A DNA stretch of 29,435 bases from positions 1 to 29,435 of the IMG/VR virus record IMGVR_UViG_3300030328_002053; one strand, given 5' to 3'. Every line of letters begins with the position of its first letter. Within the stretch, counting starts at the first letter, position 1. This DNA is from a virus. Shown here piece by piece: positions 23,301 to 28,344 of the stretch. The notes beneath the pieces were generated by a model. The model did not search any database. It was not told where the DNA came from and saw nothing but the letters and a program-made list of their open reading frames with translations. Both the position numbers and the translations under genes were made by a program.

Positions 23301-24473
23301 TCCAACATCCTCACCATCTTCAATTATTTCTATTACATTAGAACATCCAAAAAACTGATTTAAATTTTTTGAGGTATATGAAACTATTCCAAGAGTGGTA
23401 TCATTATATCTTACTGATAATTCTCCTGATTGTGGAAATCCAACTGTAGAGTCTACATCAAATATAGTAGTTCCAGCAGATACTTGCCCAATTATCTTTG
23501 TTTTAGGATGAACAACAAATGTTCCGTAAGTTGCACCTTCTACTCTAGAATCTCTATTATAACCAGCATCTAAACTAATTTTATAATATGTTTTACCAAC
23601 TCCTGTAATACCAGGACTAATTTGCTCTACTTTAGTGATAGGGGCATAGGCTTTGCCCATAACACCATTATATTCATCCTGAAATAATGTTGCAGTTTCT
23701 AATTCTAATGGATCTCCACCCTCAACACCTTCAACACAGAAATCATTTGTAATAATATAGTGAGCATTTGATGGGGTAAAGAGATAATCCCTTGGTCTTA
23801 CTATTTTTACATTTTCATTATATAATGCTTTAAATAAAATCTCAAAGGCTGTATCAGTTCCTTTACTACTATAAAAATCCTTTGATTGTTTAATAAAAAT
23901 ATTTTTATCAACTTGTTCATGAATATTTCTTTCTTCAAAACCTGGTAAAAGTTGATGTTTTGTCTTTAATAAAAAATCTTTCAGAAAAAGATTACTTAAA
24001 TTCTCTATTGTAGCACCTTTTTCATGATTAACTGCTACTGTAGAGTCAAAAACAAGTTGATCTGGGAAATTTTCATCTCTATATGATGAAATACCACTAA
24101 ATCCCCTAACACATCCATTAAAAGAAGTTTGACTTTTAGAAGTGTATGTAATTATTTCATCACCAATCTTTATCAATCCATAATTTTTTGGAAATCCATC
24201 AGTTCCAGCAGGATAATTTGATAAATCAACAGAAATTGTTTTTTCAGCAAAATTAATATCAGAACCCAATCCAACATGATCAATTGTATTAGTTAATTCA
24301 TCAATTTTTACATATTTGTCAATATTTTGAATTAAATCAGCAGGAGCACTCTTAAATTCTTGTGAAACATAATAATTTTTAAGAAATTCCGAAATTAACG
24401 GAAATTCTGTTCTTACATACGTTGGAAGTTGATTTTCAACAACGCTACTAAATTTAACTCTGTTTTCTGACAT
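11355..24473 (-). CDS. 4372-aa baseplate protein in the T4 gp7 position, with YHYH and LamG domains
   Basis: A single uninterrupted frame between gp6 and gp8, the T4 gene 7 slot (T4 gp7 is about 1032 aa). The N-terminus (about 1-250) is a mixed alpha/beta region (VKFSSVVENQLPTYVRTEFP, FLKDFLLKTKHQLLPGFEER) typical of this cyanophage protein. A YHYH-type domain lies at about 1265-1385 (HSPIIGWAYDGNPIYGPYGY), and a LamG/concanavalin-like domain at about 1775-1945. Most of the rest is beta-rich. It includes about eleven GxGY repeats, at least five modules of the form HG..TGE.V.Y...YYV.KID.N.IKLA, and more than twenty G[IVL]G[TS]T loops. It starts 1 base after gp6. A wedge-initiator role like gp7 is inferred from position; I cannot show sequence homology to T4 gp7. 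Adhesion through the lectin-like domain is also inference. Confidence 0.8.
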   Translation of the reverse strand: MSENRVKFSSVVENQLPTYVRTEFPLISEFLKNYYVSQEFKSAPADLIQNIDKYVKIDELTNTIDHVGLGSDINFAEKTISVDLSNYPAGTDGFPKNYGLIKIGDEIITYTSKSQTSFNGCVRGFSGISSYRDENFPDQLVFDSTVAVNHEKGATIENLSNLFLKDFLLKTKHQLLPGFEERNIHEQVDKNIFIKQSKDFYSSKGTDTAFEILFKALYNENVKIVRPRDYLFTPSNAHYIITNDFCVEGVEGGDPLELETATLFQDEYNGVMGKAYAPITKVEQISPGITGVGKTYYKISLDAGYNRDSRVEGATYGTFVVHPKTKIIGQVSAGTTIFDVDSTVGFPQSGELSVRYNDTTLGIVSYTSKNLNQFFGCSNVIEIIEDGEDVGINTYCYGYSSKDGETLIRVRMNNVLSDFKYSPNTRYYSHGDTAKIKTLGVSDISSQGKGWFYNVATNYKVASIELIDSSDKTYQINLEKNHYFRVGDNVSLVNNVGEVKPISTISEIKSEKSFIIKDQEDLSPDATYTVKRYLLRSISNTFPGSSRYITNVQNVYKQGNDYLISSPSIPSYNAQPLNVSDRSIKIEGTFAPTSVFQISDTVDHGFYTGDAVWYTPEKVLETYIDNFGETRTRVVTKSYLFDEGLYFIRRQNATTVRFAKSPADIQGGNYIQITNNITVKDNKIEPYKFKLKTLESQKLLRLVRTPITDSTVYETVPGSTGVLVNGVEIKNYKAKQVVHAGKLENIEVLAAGGGYDILQPPLLHIEDNVGVGATGYVDITGSLEEIRVLDTGFDYIDKPIIEIKGGNGYGAVAQPNIKMVAHSVNFSAQSVNDIGIGATQSTIGFSTYHKFRNAEHVIYHSDGQDGLSGLSTNATYYVQYINPTTIKLHKSQIDAIVGINTVTISDYGVGRQRFESINRKAILDSVNVVSTGVGYEYKKRSTKPVGVSTSLDTITIKNHGYDSGEIVRYSIEDNNSDYAGFTTDATVITGLTTNTDYYVTKIDDNQFKLSQVGISTIDKELYYRTKQYIDFTTQGKGNHCFNYEPVSITVKGQVGVSSVGLHEFKAQLQPICRGSVTGVYLSENGIGYGSSTIMDYVREPSITLSFGDQAQLKPIIENGKIVDISVLNGGSGYNCAPDIVIDDRGGDGFGAVVVPVMGVNPGDLNQVIGVKVVAGGEGYTESTTVAFVDFTGGGAEFRGVLQKWRVDLVGKHFNQFTLDDGFMTEGYNDNGLQYTHLYAPRKLRESLNSTDQDGSVLYGQKDLTKLNGSEVSSTGHSPIIGWAYDGNPIYGPYGYANRRGGVVTQMKSGYTLKMKAERPPETFFPEGYFVEDYTYTKVNDDSVLDENNGRYCITPEFPEGTYAYFATIDTATASAGPFLEYREPKFPYLIGKNYHSIPETFNFQLDSNQDSFNFSNGNWFRNTAPYNLIEGNKTYNYTYIPEKLKQQVDILSTTRGMVETIGISSGGRNYKIYDEVVFDNRDTAAVRKGSRLTNVTSPTGTLQMEPDPKSGAKAEVSQLHGSVINNVSVATSSISGIEFYPADTGSGKWILWADNPHNWKVSDDISISGLSTTSSGLEGVYKVGLTTDSLKLVGVGTTNPSGIGSTAVTGIVTYFTVSGSLDYPHIKENDILGIGTERVKVLNVDKLLSRIRVIRAVDGTVGVSHTVGSIFKDDPRKIIINAGFKTTSIGNVNEQTYFVPSHHVGVGTSVGVGIGSTVYFDESRVKAGAGVTGMFIPTRVMYFENHKWETGDSLVYSPGNGSGIVAAATTTLIQGSVLFDGTGDYMTSTSTDYKVENKNFTIEAWIYVKDASKMMQIFNTSVGSASNIGLTYSKTSAGDLNLLVEADNGTDLLNISTSADRILNGRWYHVAASLSGTAGKIFINGVVEASGTLSGTRTGNGTVVHIGAHKTSASQDRYFNGYISNLRYTVDEAIYTSAFTPSLYPTTTTSQGATASKVQLLCCKSQVSVAATSEGSNITSYGDTIPTGFGPSFQIWAGAGTTLTDGQTVYANKLSKDFLGISTCKLFVNESGNWVGIASTHRHSSLLFFTGIGTGVYHSFNTQYVPITGEATRNLVTVSTASTHGLNVRDQINMSVNPGNTGISTIKYNDYNRKLIVDPVGFNTSGITTSSNTITITDHGLKTGEKVVHTAPGHVTYGLDDNGIYYVVKIDKNNIKLANSHYNATLFKPIVVSIGSSASNGVLNPVNPPINIYKDSVYTFDLSDSSLSYTKGTISYPAFDFQLYADSSCTKEWNKNPHTEKFQVIKSGRVGIDTNAKLELTANKYIPETLYYRLVPVFENDLPIEKEEVNVDTDVLNGHEIDSYKSVYSGLFEVSNELLTLGAAATNSFTYTLRDYPEKVSYAGTTSNLSYRTNSKTALGPIAEFNIIDGGKNYYSLPGITSVSSQEGVSCIAEPGSIGIGKITRTEIQNIGFNFPSDPTLEPSVALPQIVTIKEFASVESVAITSVGRGYSTAPKLLLFDGKTNELDLNIDFKYDIKNQKISILQNTYGIHNVTPTIIPTHNTNGIGINTIGFNSTTKDVTVTLNVGYTTAGSFPLQLGDKVLIENVSVGLGSTGKGYNSSDYNYKLFTINAVDQNIGGIGTVAYSLDGELSDGEVPGVYQNANSSGRIIPEKYFPVFNTVLKQNDYLQGEEVVSKNLLGDEVKGTVDRWDKKIGMLKIATTDVFYKDKTIIGKSSHTHGRADKIQTFAADLDYGAFCKRFHGWETESGFLNSRLQRIEDSLYYQNFSYSLKSQIDFDTWKDPVSSLNHTSGFRKFSDLQIESEVLGELTVGVSTEKTMVNSVHDVFSAVSMHSVSDFDLVKENARQVSGTIVSDEVIFANRILSDYEESVSNRVLTIDDMSGTFNSNPRATVYSIVDTFTLTEHRAKKYFTLIKDQRYTGQRQVMIVDLMHDGTFGYINQYAKIDNVYDLGTFDFQVSGTEGQVLFYPTRFKKNDYYVTTLAFNLDDNYLGIGTTSLGCVHIDSTSTKVAAGTTTTVVGLGTTYRSAKILVSITPDAGGDGETINSEDWEFEEINLLHDGSEVDILEYGEMVTNSANLAQGFGTYSAYIQSGTVKLDFHPNAGIGTTCIVNTMQVAIGNTTTGTGSVSMKHALLEARANTISSSGSPVPVGIASFPTQFNPETDGYDGAYVLVQATDTTNNEHQLSEFFVLEDYSEESGIGTSYDTEWANIETLSGLGTIGSRLQKNQGGVSYCEITFTPNANIACQVNTYMNALKIQDDNKDTIEFNNGTIETNYGTYQGTLNDIKRSFPLTHNSIEIFNTDFVGNDTSIVSVASSTITIPNHFFVTGEQVQYIHSGIGATQAIGISSASFVGIGTTEKLPGDVYVIKVDDNTIRLASSAQNALKTIPEALDFTSVGIGSSHRFVATNQNSKVVLALDNVIQSPVVATAVTSHLSQIVFTTDDIFYFSGITSFFAEDLVRLGAGTTGEIVQVTEIGVGVSNGIRVDRGWMGTPLAGYATDTIVTKVIGAYNIVQNTLNFVDAPVGNTPLSTDTADPDDRDWTGISTGYSFQGRMFMRSGITGGTNEAYSSNYIIDSISNQFNGIRNQFDLKVNGSDFVGISTGALILVNSVVQGRGATYDYTFDDTAGITTISFVGNAKTIKDDVGISTFPVGGIIVSVGSTEGFGYQPLISAGATAVISGLGTIASISIGNSGSGYRAGIQTVNVGISSQGKNATYFTGIATAIINNGYITGISSVTGVGTLGIHTSTNPPLIKIDAPLSYSNMPLIYSSDSVTGVGSTATIDVVVGQGSSVISFNLTNRGYGYGNGEILTVPVGGLTGIPTTADFGSKEFQLTIDDVFNDEMTGWNFGQLEMMDKIEDLFDGTTITFQLKKSNNVVSILSGKGSKINVQDILLIFVNDILQIPGRAYTFTGGSILTFTEAPKPGDTCKIMFYKGTAGIDVNSVPILETVKPGDDIVLGYDASIGQPDYLQEDPREVTTVTSTDSIISTPYFGPGNTQDADLMRPVVWVRQTEDRIINEQEIAKDREIYEPNIQPSAYVIKTVGVGSTAIYVDSVRPFFDPKNENDTSLTFQDKIAFIGQENKTGAAATAIVSGLGTISSIVISDGGVGYTTATVSIGNTMMGGVGVGTTTTAFGAVTIGAAGTITGIAITNPGYGYTTDSPPQVLISPPASVDEIDNVNSYVGDSGVIVGFGTTTSNQIQFDLHIPYDSELRNTSRVATAVSLSSLNVNDYFVVTNSNVGVATTSMISLDGSSTLGIATHFVDTVYKVTAAVSISTSVSGITTNVRRVTVGVGSTPSGWYGTVGIRTSDFFGDYSWGLITLPSRSGINSFQAYNQNGIGVGQSSFSVGNFAGIGLPVGIVTVIPATGIHTSALVQRYASLKYKNYTV
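18638..19151 (-). other. LamG/concanavalin A-like domain inside the giant protein
   Basis: Residues about 1775-1945 follow the Laminin_G_3 pattern: opening LFDGTGDYM, then FTIEAWIYV, a central GRWYHVAASLSG, then GKIFINGVVEASG, and closing GYISNLRYTVDEAIYTSAF. These elements are diagnostic of the LamG/pentraxin jelly-roll fold, which commonly binds carbohydrate. The domain sits between beta-rich segments and looks like an inserted module. Calcium or sugar ligands cannot be assigned from sequence alone. Confidence 0.85.
20365..20655 (-). other. YHYH-type domain inside the giant protein
   Basis: Residues about 1273-1369 contain HSPIIGWAYDGNPIYGPYGY, then later LDENNGRYCITPEFPEG followed by TYAYFATID. 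This is the layout of YHYH-domain proteins (Pfam YHYH), whose name comes from a Tyr-His-Tyr-His stretch in the segment after a PEFP/PDYP-G-T motif. Here that stretch reads YAYF, so both histidines are replaced. Function is unknown. Confidence 0.75.
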
Positions 24474-24474
24474 T

Positions 24475-26400
24475 TTATGCTCTTACTAAGGCTCCATTTT
24501 GGTAACTTGAGCTTACAGTATATTGAGATCCTGCAGGATCAGCTCCTGATGCAATTTGATCAACAACTGGTTCAAAAATACTACTACCTATATCTAGTTG
24601 TAAATATAAATCCTGTAATCCAATTACATCATTAGATTTAGGGCAAACTGACAATTCAATAATAGATTGTCCGTCTTTTATTTTACCAGAGGTAGTAACA
24701 ATTGGATTTAAGGTTATTATTCCAGAAACATAATTAACTACTCCAATATTTCTTCTAATAATAGTTGGACTATATGAATTTGGATTAGGAAGAGTAAATA
24801 AGAATAATGATCCAGTTGTTCTATTTGTATTGGGGATATCAGAAATATAAACAGTGTTAGTTATTCCTTCCACAGTAAATCCAGAAGATTTAATATTATA
24901 CCCACTCATACTTCTAATATGGAATTGATTACCATATCCAATAGAATATTCAGTGACTTTGTTCAATATCAATCTTAAATCCCTTCTCATCTCAACTGTT
25001 GTGATATTAGAAGTAATTGCTTCATGACTTTGATCAATAATATTCAAGAATTTACTATATTTAAATCGTGCCCCATACTTATTTAACTCACTAGATTCTG
25101 CGTATTTATTTCCATTATTTTGAACTATGCTAGTAACAACTGCACCATTTCGGGCAAGATTTGAATTATAATATATTTTAGATCTAATTTCAAGATAAAG
25201 ATATTTAAGATCAAGTATTTCTGGAACAATTCCAGCAACAGCATACTTTTTCAACCTCATTTTAATGTTTTCTTTAATAATATTAGGTAAAAAGTCTCCA
25301 GTTCTTGGTTTTATACTAATAAAAACCTTTCCATATTGAGGTGGGATTAATTCTTCACCTCCAAAAACTGAAATTGACTCAGTTTCGGGATAAATTCTTG
25401 CTGGAACCAAAGATTCATAATCTGCAGCAGTAACAGCTCTATTCTGAGATGCGTATATTCTTGGAGCAAATTTTCTAATAGAATCTACTGATTCTATCAT
25501 TTCACCACCAGTAGCAAATGTATTAGTGGTCATTAATGAAATGCCAGATGTTATATTATATTCTTCACCATTTCTACTATAAGTAAGACTTCCACTAAAT
25601 GACAATTGACCAACCCCATTTCCAGTATCACCACTAGTAACAATATAATCTGCTTCTATAAAATTACCTTCTTCCAATTTTTTACCAAAAACACCATCAC
25701 CAAACAATAATTGGTATCTTTCATCTTCAATTTCTTGTAAAAAATAAACTTTTGAGTCTTTACTAATGTCAAAAAGACTGCTATGAGCATTATATTTGGT
25801 TTTTGCAGTTGATTGCTCGTTACTTTTTACATGTACCGAAATTAATTCAGTATCAACACCAGCATTTGGTATAATAAACTTCTGAGTTGGGTTTCTTAAG
25901 CTATATGTGAAATCAATATTTAAAACATTACCTTCATATACCATTATATCTGTAAATTCTGCAATATTATTGAAAACAGGGACAGAAATATCCTCTAAAA
26001 TGGAAAAAATATAAGATTGATTACCAAAACTACCTGCTGTAGTAGCAACTACTCCTTTCTTAAGAGTAACAATGGATGGAGAAGGTACAATATCAGTAGT
26101 ATCTACGAAAAAACTAACCGAAGTTCTAGATGATTTTCGAGAACGAGGTAAATATCCAATATTTCTTGCTAATGAGACTATATTTTCTCTTAAAGTTGCA
26201 CTATCAATGAATACTTCATTCGTAACCATATTGGCATTGTATGAAGTTATGTAAGTATTATATGCCAATAAGTCAACAACAGTTGATAAATTAGACCCCT
26301 CGAAGTCATAATCCGTAAAATTTGCATTTGTCTGAAGATAATCCTTCAGAGTTGTCTTAATCTGGTCAAAATCCAGATTTGAGAAATTAACTAATGGCAT
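24475..26400 (-). CDS. 6: Baseplate wedge protein gp6 (T4-like)
   Basis: 641 aa, close to T4 gp6 (about 660 aa). In T4, gp6 dimers form the inner ring that joins neighbouring wedges and belong to the baseplate J superfamily. The N-terminal region has the family pattern: FDQIKTTLKDYLQTN (about 10-25), DLLAYNTYITSYNANMVTNE (about 44-63), then LRENIVSLARNIGYLPRS. At about 322-363 is the gp6/J-type core (AADYESLVPARIYPETESIS, VFGGEELIPPQYGKVFISIK). It starts 4 bases after gp25 and ends 1 base before the giant protein, the standard 25-6 order. No unusual insertion was noticed, in contrast with gp8. Confidence 0.93.
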   Translation of the reverse strand: MPLVNFSNLDFDQIKTTLKDYLQTNANFTDYDFEGSNLSTVVDLLAYNTYITSYNANMVTNEVFIDSATLRENIVSLARNIGYLPRSRKSSRTSVSFFVDTTDIVPSPSIVTLKKGVVATTAGSFGNQSYIFSILEDISVPVFNNIAEFTDIMVYEGNVLNIDFTYSLRNPTQKFIIPNAGVDTELISVHVKSNEQSTAKTKYNAHSSLFDISKDSKVYFLQEIEDERYQLLFGDGVFGKKLEEGNFIEADYIVTSGDTGNGVGQLSFSGSLTYSRNGEEYNITSGISLMTTNTFATGGEMIESVDSIRKFAPRIYASQNRAVTAADYESLVPARIYPETESISVFGGEELIPPQYGKVFISIKPRTGDFLPNIIKENIKMRLKKYAVAGIVPEILDLKYLYLEIRSKIYYNSNLARNGAVVTSIVQNNGNKYAESSELNKYGARFKYSKFLNIIDQSHEAITSNITTVEMRRDLRLILNKVTEYSIGYGNQFHIRSMSGYNIKSSGFTVEGITNTVYISDIPNTNRTTGSLFLFTLPNPNSYSPTIIRRNIGVVNYVSGIITLNPIVTTSGKIKDGQSIIELSVCPKSNDVIGLQDLYLQLDIGSSIFEPVVDQIASGADPAGSQYTVSSSYQNGALVRA

Positions 26401-26404
26401 CTTA

Positions 26405-26815
26405 TTACCTGTTTGATTCTAAAACGAATTCTAATTGTTGTGCAGGAACATCTGTTCCTATTATTGTATATCCAATTATCACATCAAAAGTGTTATTATC
26501 ATAATTAGGAAATGCTCTTACTCCATCAGGTTGCAATAATTCAACTCTAGGTTCAAATCTTTCTATAGAATTAATAATTTCGTCAACAATAATTGACGCA
26601 GTAATGTCATTTATGTTTTCAAAAAGACTTGCAGTTATGCGAGATCCAAATTCTGGATTGAAAAACTTCTCTCCAGGTAGAGTAAATACGATATTTTTCA
26701 ATGAACGAGCTATTGCATTCTCATTTTTGAGTGCAATTAAGTCTTTCGTCAGAGGATTTGCCTGAAATGACATGCTAAGGTCTTTAAAACCGTTATTTAC
26801 CCTTTCTAAAGGCAT
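26405..26815 (-). CDS. 25: Baseplate wedge protein gp25 (GPW_gp25 family)
   Basis: 136 aa; T4 gp25 is 132 aa. gp25 links the central baseplate and sheath to the wedge and is among the most conserved proteins of contractile injection systems. Visible signatures are FTLPGEKFFNPEFGSRI (about 44-60), SLFEN, and the invariant Glu-Pro-Arg core at 88-90 within RFEPRVEL. The C-terminus has the usual beta strands (FDVIIGYTIIGTD). It is the first gene of the structural operon in this window, preceded by a 48-base AT-rich gap with an AATAAATA motif. Confidence 0.95.
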   Translation of the reverse strand: MPLERVNNGFKDLSMSFQANPLTKDLIALKNENAIARSLKNIVFTLPGEKFFNPEFGSRITASLFENINDITASIIVDEIINSIERFEPRVELLQPDGVRAFPNYDNNTFDVIIGYTIIGTDVPAQQLEFVLESNR

Positions 26816-26843
26816 GGGATATGTAGTTATTACAATTATATTT

Positions 26844-26851
26844 TATTTATT
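26844..26851 (-). promoter_or_regulatory. Candidate T4-type late promoter before gp25
   Basis: The minus strand reads AATAAATA about 29 bases upstream of the gp25 ATG, in the gap after the 75-aa gene. The match to the late -10 element (TATAAATA/NATAAATA) and its place at the head of the baseplate operon support it. The AT-rich background lowers confidence. Confidence 0.45.
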
Positions 26852-26863
26852 AAGGTTTATATA

Positions 26864-27091
26864 CTAAAATTCTGCAAGAGGAATCGAATCTATGTCATAA
26901 TCTAGTCCATCTTCTTCAAAATCGCTTTTTCTTTTCTCATAAAGGTCATTTTGAACGTTAAAATCGTATTTTTTAGGTGTTATATTGTCATTTGCAATTT
27001 CTCTAAGCATTTTCTTATCGGAATTTTCCATTTTTTCGTCAAAATTAACGACACTAACACTAGTTATAATGGCACTTATAGGAATATGCAT
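26864..27091 (-). CDS. Small acidic hypothetical protein
   Basis: 75 aa from the ATG at 27091-27089. The frame extends to a GTG at 27109, and an internal ATG at 27031 would give 55 aa. None of the three has a well-spaced ribosome-binding sequence: AGAAGG lies about 15 bases or more before the chosen start. The N-terminus (HIPISAIITSVSVVNF) is hydrophobic but short; the rest is charged, ending EEDGLDYDIDSIPLAEF. I do not recognise it. It lies between the terminator of the glycosyltransferase cassette and the gp25 late-promoter motif, so it needs its own promoter or readthrough. A 10-bp inverted repeat brackets the start region. Confidence 0.55.
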   Translation of the reverse strand: MHIPISAIITSVSVVNFDEKMENSDKKMLREIANDNITPKKYDFNVQNDLYEKRKSDFEEDGLDYDIDSIPLAEF

Positions 27092-27131
27092 AAAAGTAGT
27101 TAAATACACCTTCTAGGGGCGTATAAGTGCC
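27071..27131. repeat. 10-bp perfect inverted repeat around the start of the 75-aa gene
   Basis: Arms GGCACTTATA (27071-27080) and TATAAGTGCC (27122-27131) are perfect inverse complements separated by 41 bases. That interval holds the AGAAGG sequence and the ATG. In RNA the arms could enclose the initiation region; in DNA they could be a bipartite protein site. Confidence 0.6.
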
Positions 27132-27148
27132 TATTAAGAGCAATAAAA

Positions 27149-27166
27149 AAGACCCTTTCGGGTCTT
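27149..27166 (-). terminator. Intrinsic terminator closing the glycosyltransferase cassette
   Basis: Minus strand: AAGACCC-GAAA-GGGTCTT followed by TTTT, ATTG. A 7-bp stem, a stable GNRA-type GAAA tetraloop and an uninterrupted U run form a textbook factor-independent terminator. It begins 4 bases after the stop codon of the 50-aa gene. The + strand side lacks a good U run, so it acts mainly leftward. Confidence 0.9.
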
Positions 27167-27170
27167 CTAA

Positions 27171-27323
27171 TTAATGTCCTTGTCCTCTATATCTTTTACG
27201 GGGGCCATTTCGGGAGGTTGCACTATATTTGGAATGTTTACCTCTTCCCTGACGAGACTTTTTCGGGGTTGGTTCGACAAATTCGGTTGAACCCCACGCT
27301 CCTGATTTTGTTTTTACTGGCAT
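27171..27323 (-). CDS. 50-aa very basic protein
   Basis: Begins MPVKTKSGAWGSTEFV and ends GPRKRYRGQGH; rich in Lys, Arg, Gly and Ser with few hydrophobic residues, so probably disordered and nucleic-acid binding (inference). The ATG immediately follows the TAA of the 61-aa gene with no gap. An AGGAAC sequence about 8 bases upstream serves as ribosome-binding site. The stop is followed at once by a strong terminator, making it the last gene of the cassette. It resembles short basic proteins common in cyanophage genomes. No function is assigned. Confidence 0.7.
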   Translation of the reverse strand: MPVKTKSGAWGSTEFVEPTPKKSRQGRGKHSKYSATSRNGPRKRYRGQGH

Positions 27324-27509
27324 TTAAGTTGTTCCTATACGTAGTTGTTTAAATTTGTTATCTAAAGATCCCTTCGAGACACGCACCTGATATTGAACAT
27401 CATCCCTACGAGAGAGTTCGGTGAGAATCGCTGCTTGTAGATCCCATAAGTCATCTGAACCCTTGTTGGGCAAATGCGTATCTGCCCATTTCTGTAGATT
27501 CTTCTCCAT
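27324..27509 (-). CDS. 61-aa hypothetical protein in glycosyltransferase cassette
   Basis: The open frame extends further upstream, but the start is placed at the ATG 27509-27507, which shares one base with the stop of the glycosyltransferase gene (TAATG). This gives MEKNLQKWADTHLPN..., a helical N-terminal half, then LTELSRRDDVQYQVRVSK and a basic C-terminus. No family was recognised. The 1-base stop/start overlap implies translational coupling to the glycosyltransferase, and the 50-aa gene follows with no gap. It may be a partner or regulator of its neighbours (inference). Confidence 0.75.
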   Translation of the reverse strand: MEKNLQKWADTHLPNKGSDDLWDLQAAILTELSRRDDVQYQVRVSKGSLDNKFKQLRIGTT

Positions 27510-28321
27510 TAGATGATACGAGATTTTTCGTGACCTACACGAATACGAGGATCGCACCAAATCTTCATCTTTGCCTCAATGGCATCTAAACAGAACGATA
27601 CGTCTTCTCCGCACATATCCTGAACTGCGCCTGATTCAAAGACTTGCATTTTAGGAGCAAACCAAGGATATGTCATTTCTGGATGCTCGAACACGCCCTT
27701 CTTGATTAATACCCAACCAAACCCTGTGTAATCTACTGTGAACGGTTTGCGACGCTTACCAATAGACTCAACGGTTTCGTGATTCATGACTCCACCGTTC
27801 TTGCGGAAATCATCTTCCTCTAACCAATGTGCAACAGAGGTAGTCTTGCCGTCCTCAGTAGCATACCAACCTGCGGTGATAGCACGATCATTTAATAGAT
27901 CCTCATCCCACGAACCATCTTCTTGTTTTGCTTCTGCTGGAACTGCAAGATCGCATAACTGCCAGAATTTGTTTGTGTCAAAGACAATATCGCTATCAAT
28001 CCAAAGTTGGTAGTCATAGTTTAACTTTCCGTCCCAAGGAATTTGATTTGGACCACGTAATACATTTGCTCCAAGACACTTACATCTTGCAAAGTTTACC
28101 ATTGACGAATAATCCTGAGATATCTGAATACTCATATTATTCTGTACCATGTCAAAGCACAGTTGGACGAAGTTCTTTAAGTAAGTATATGATACTCCAC
28201 GACCTGGAAGGCAAAATACAATTGCTTTCCCTTTCATTCTCTCTTTAATTGCAGCAATGTCCCAATCTTCTTTTGCTTTTGCTGTGGGTGCATTTGCTTT
28301 AACAGTGAATCCTTTTGCCAT
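27509..28321 (-). CDS. GT-A-fold glycosyltransferase-like protein
   Basis: 270 aa, first gene of a three-gene cassette. A nucleotide-sugar-dependent glycosyltransferase is suggested by the GT-A pattern: an N-terminal strand-turn (AIVFCLPGRGVSYTYLKNF, about 33-51); a DxD-type motif, DSD at 109-111 in QLWIDSDIVF, for metal-UDP/GDP binding; an acceptor-side FGWVLIKKGVF loop (about 200-212); GED at 238-240 (GEDVSFC) as the likely catalytic acid pair; and a late His264 (VGHEKS) in the third metal-ligand position. Some 20 N-terminal residues are Lys/Ala-rich and probably disordered. AAAGGATT precedes the ATG. Transcription should start about 17 bases upstream from the consensus promoter. The substrate is unknown; virion or host surface glycans are both possible. 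Confidence 0.7.
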   Translation of the reverse strand: MAKGFTVKANAPTAKAKEDWDIAAIKERMKGKAIVFCLPGRGVSYTYLKNFVQLCFDMVQNNMSIQISQDYSSMVNFARCKCLGANVLRGPNQIPWDGKLNYDYQLWIDSDIVFDTNKFWQLCDLAVPAEAKQEDGSWDEDLLNDRAITAGWYATEDGKTTSVAHWLEEDDFRKNGGVMNHETVESIGKRRKPFTVDYTGFGWVLIKKGVFEHPEMTYPWFAPKMQVFESGAVQDMCGEDVSFCLDAIEAKMKIWCDPRIRVGHEKSRII

Positions 28322-28344
28322 AATCCTTTAATACCTTCATATCA

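Noticed and set aside
27786-28248. Open frames on the + strand opposite the glycosyltransferase
   Set aside because: The opposing frame has clear GT-A motifs, a promoter, a ribosome-binding site and coupled neighbours; the + strand frames have none of these.
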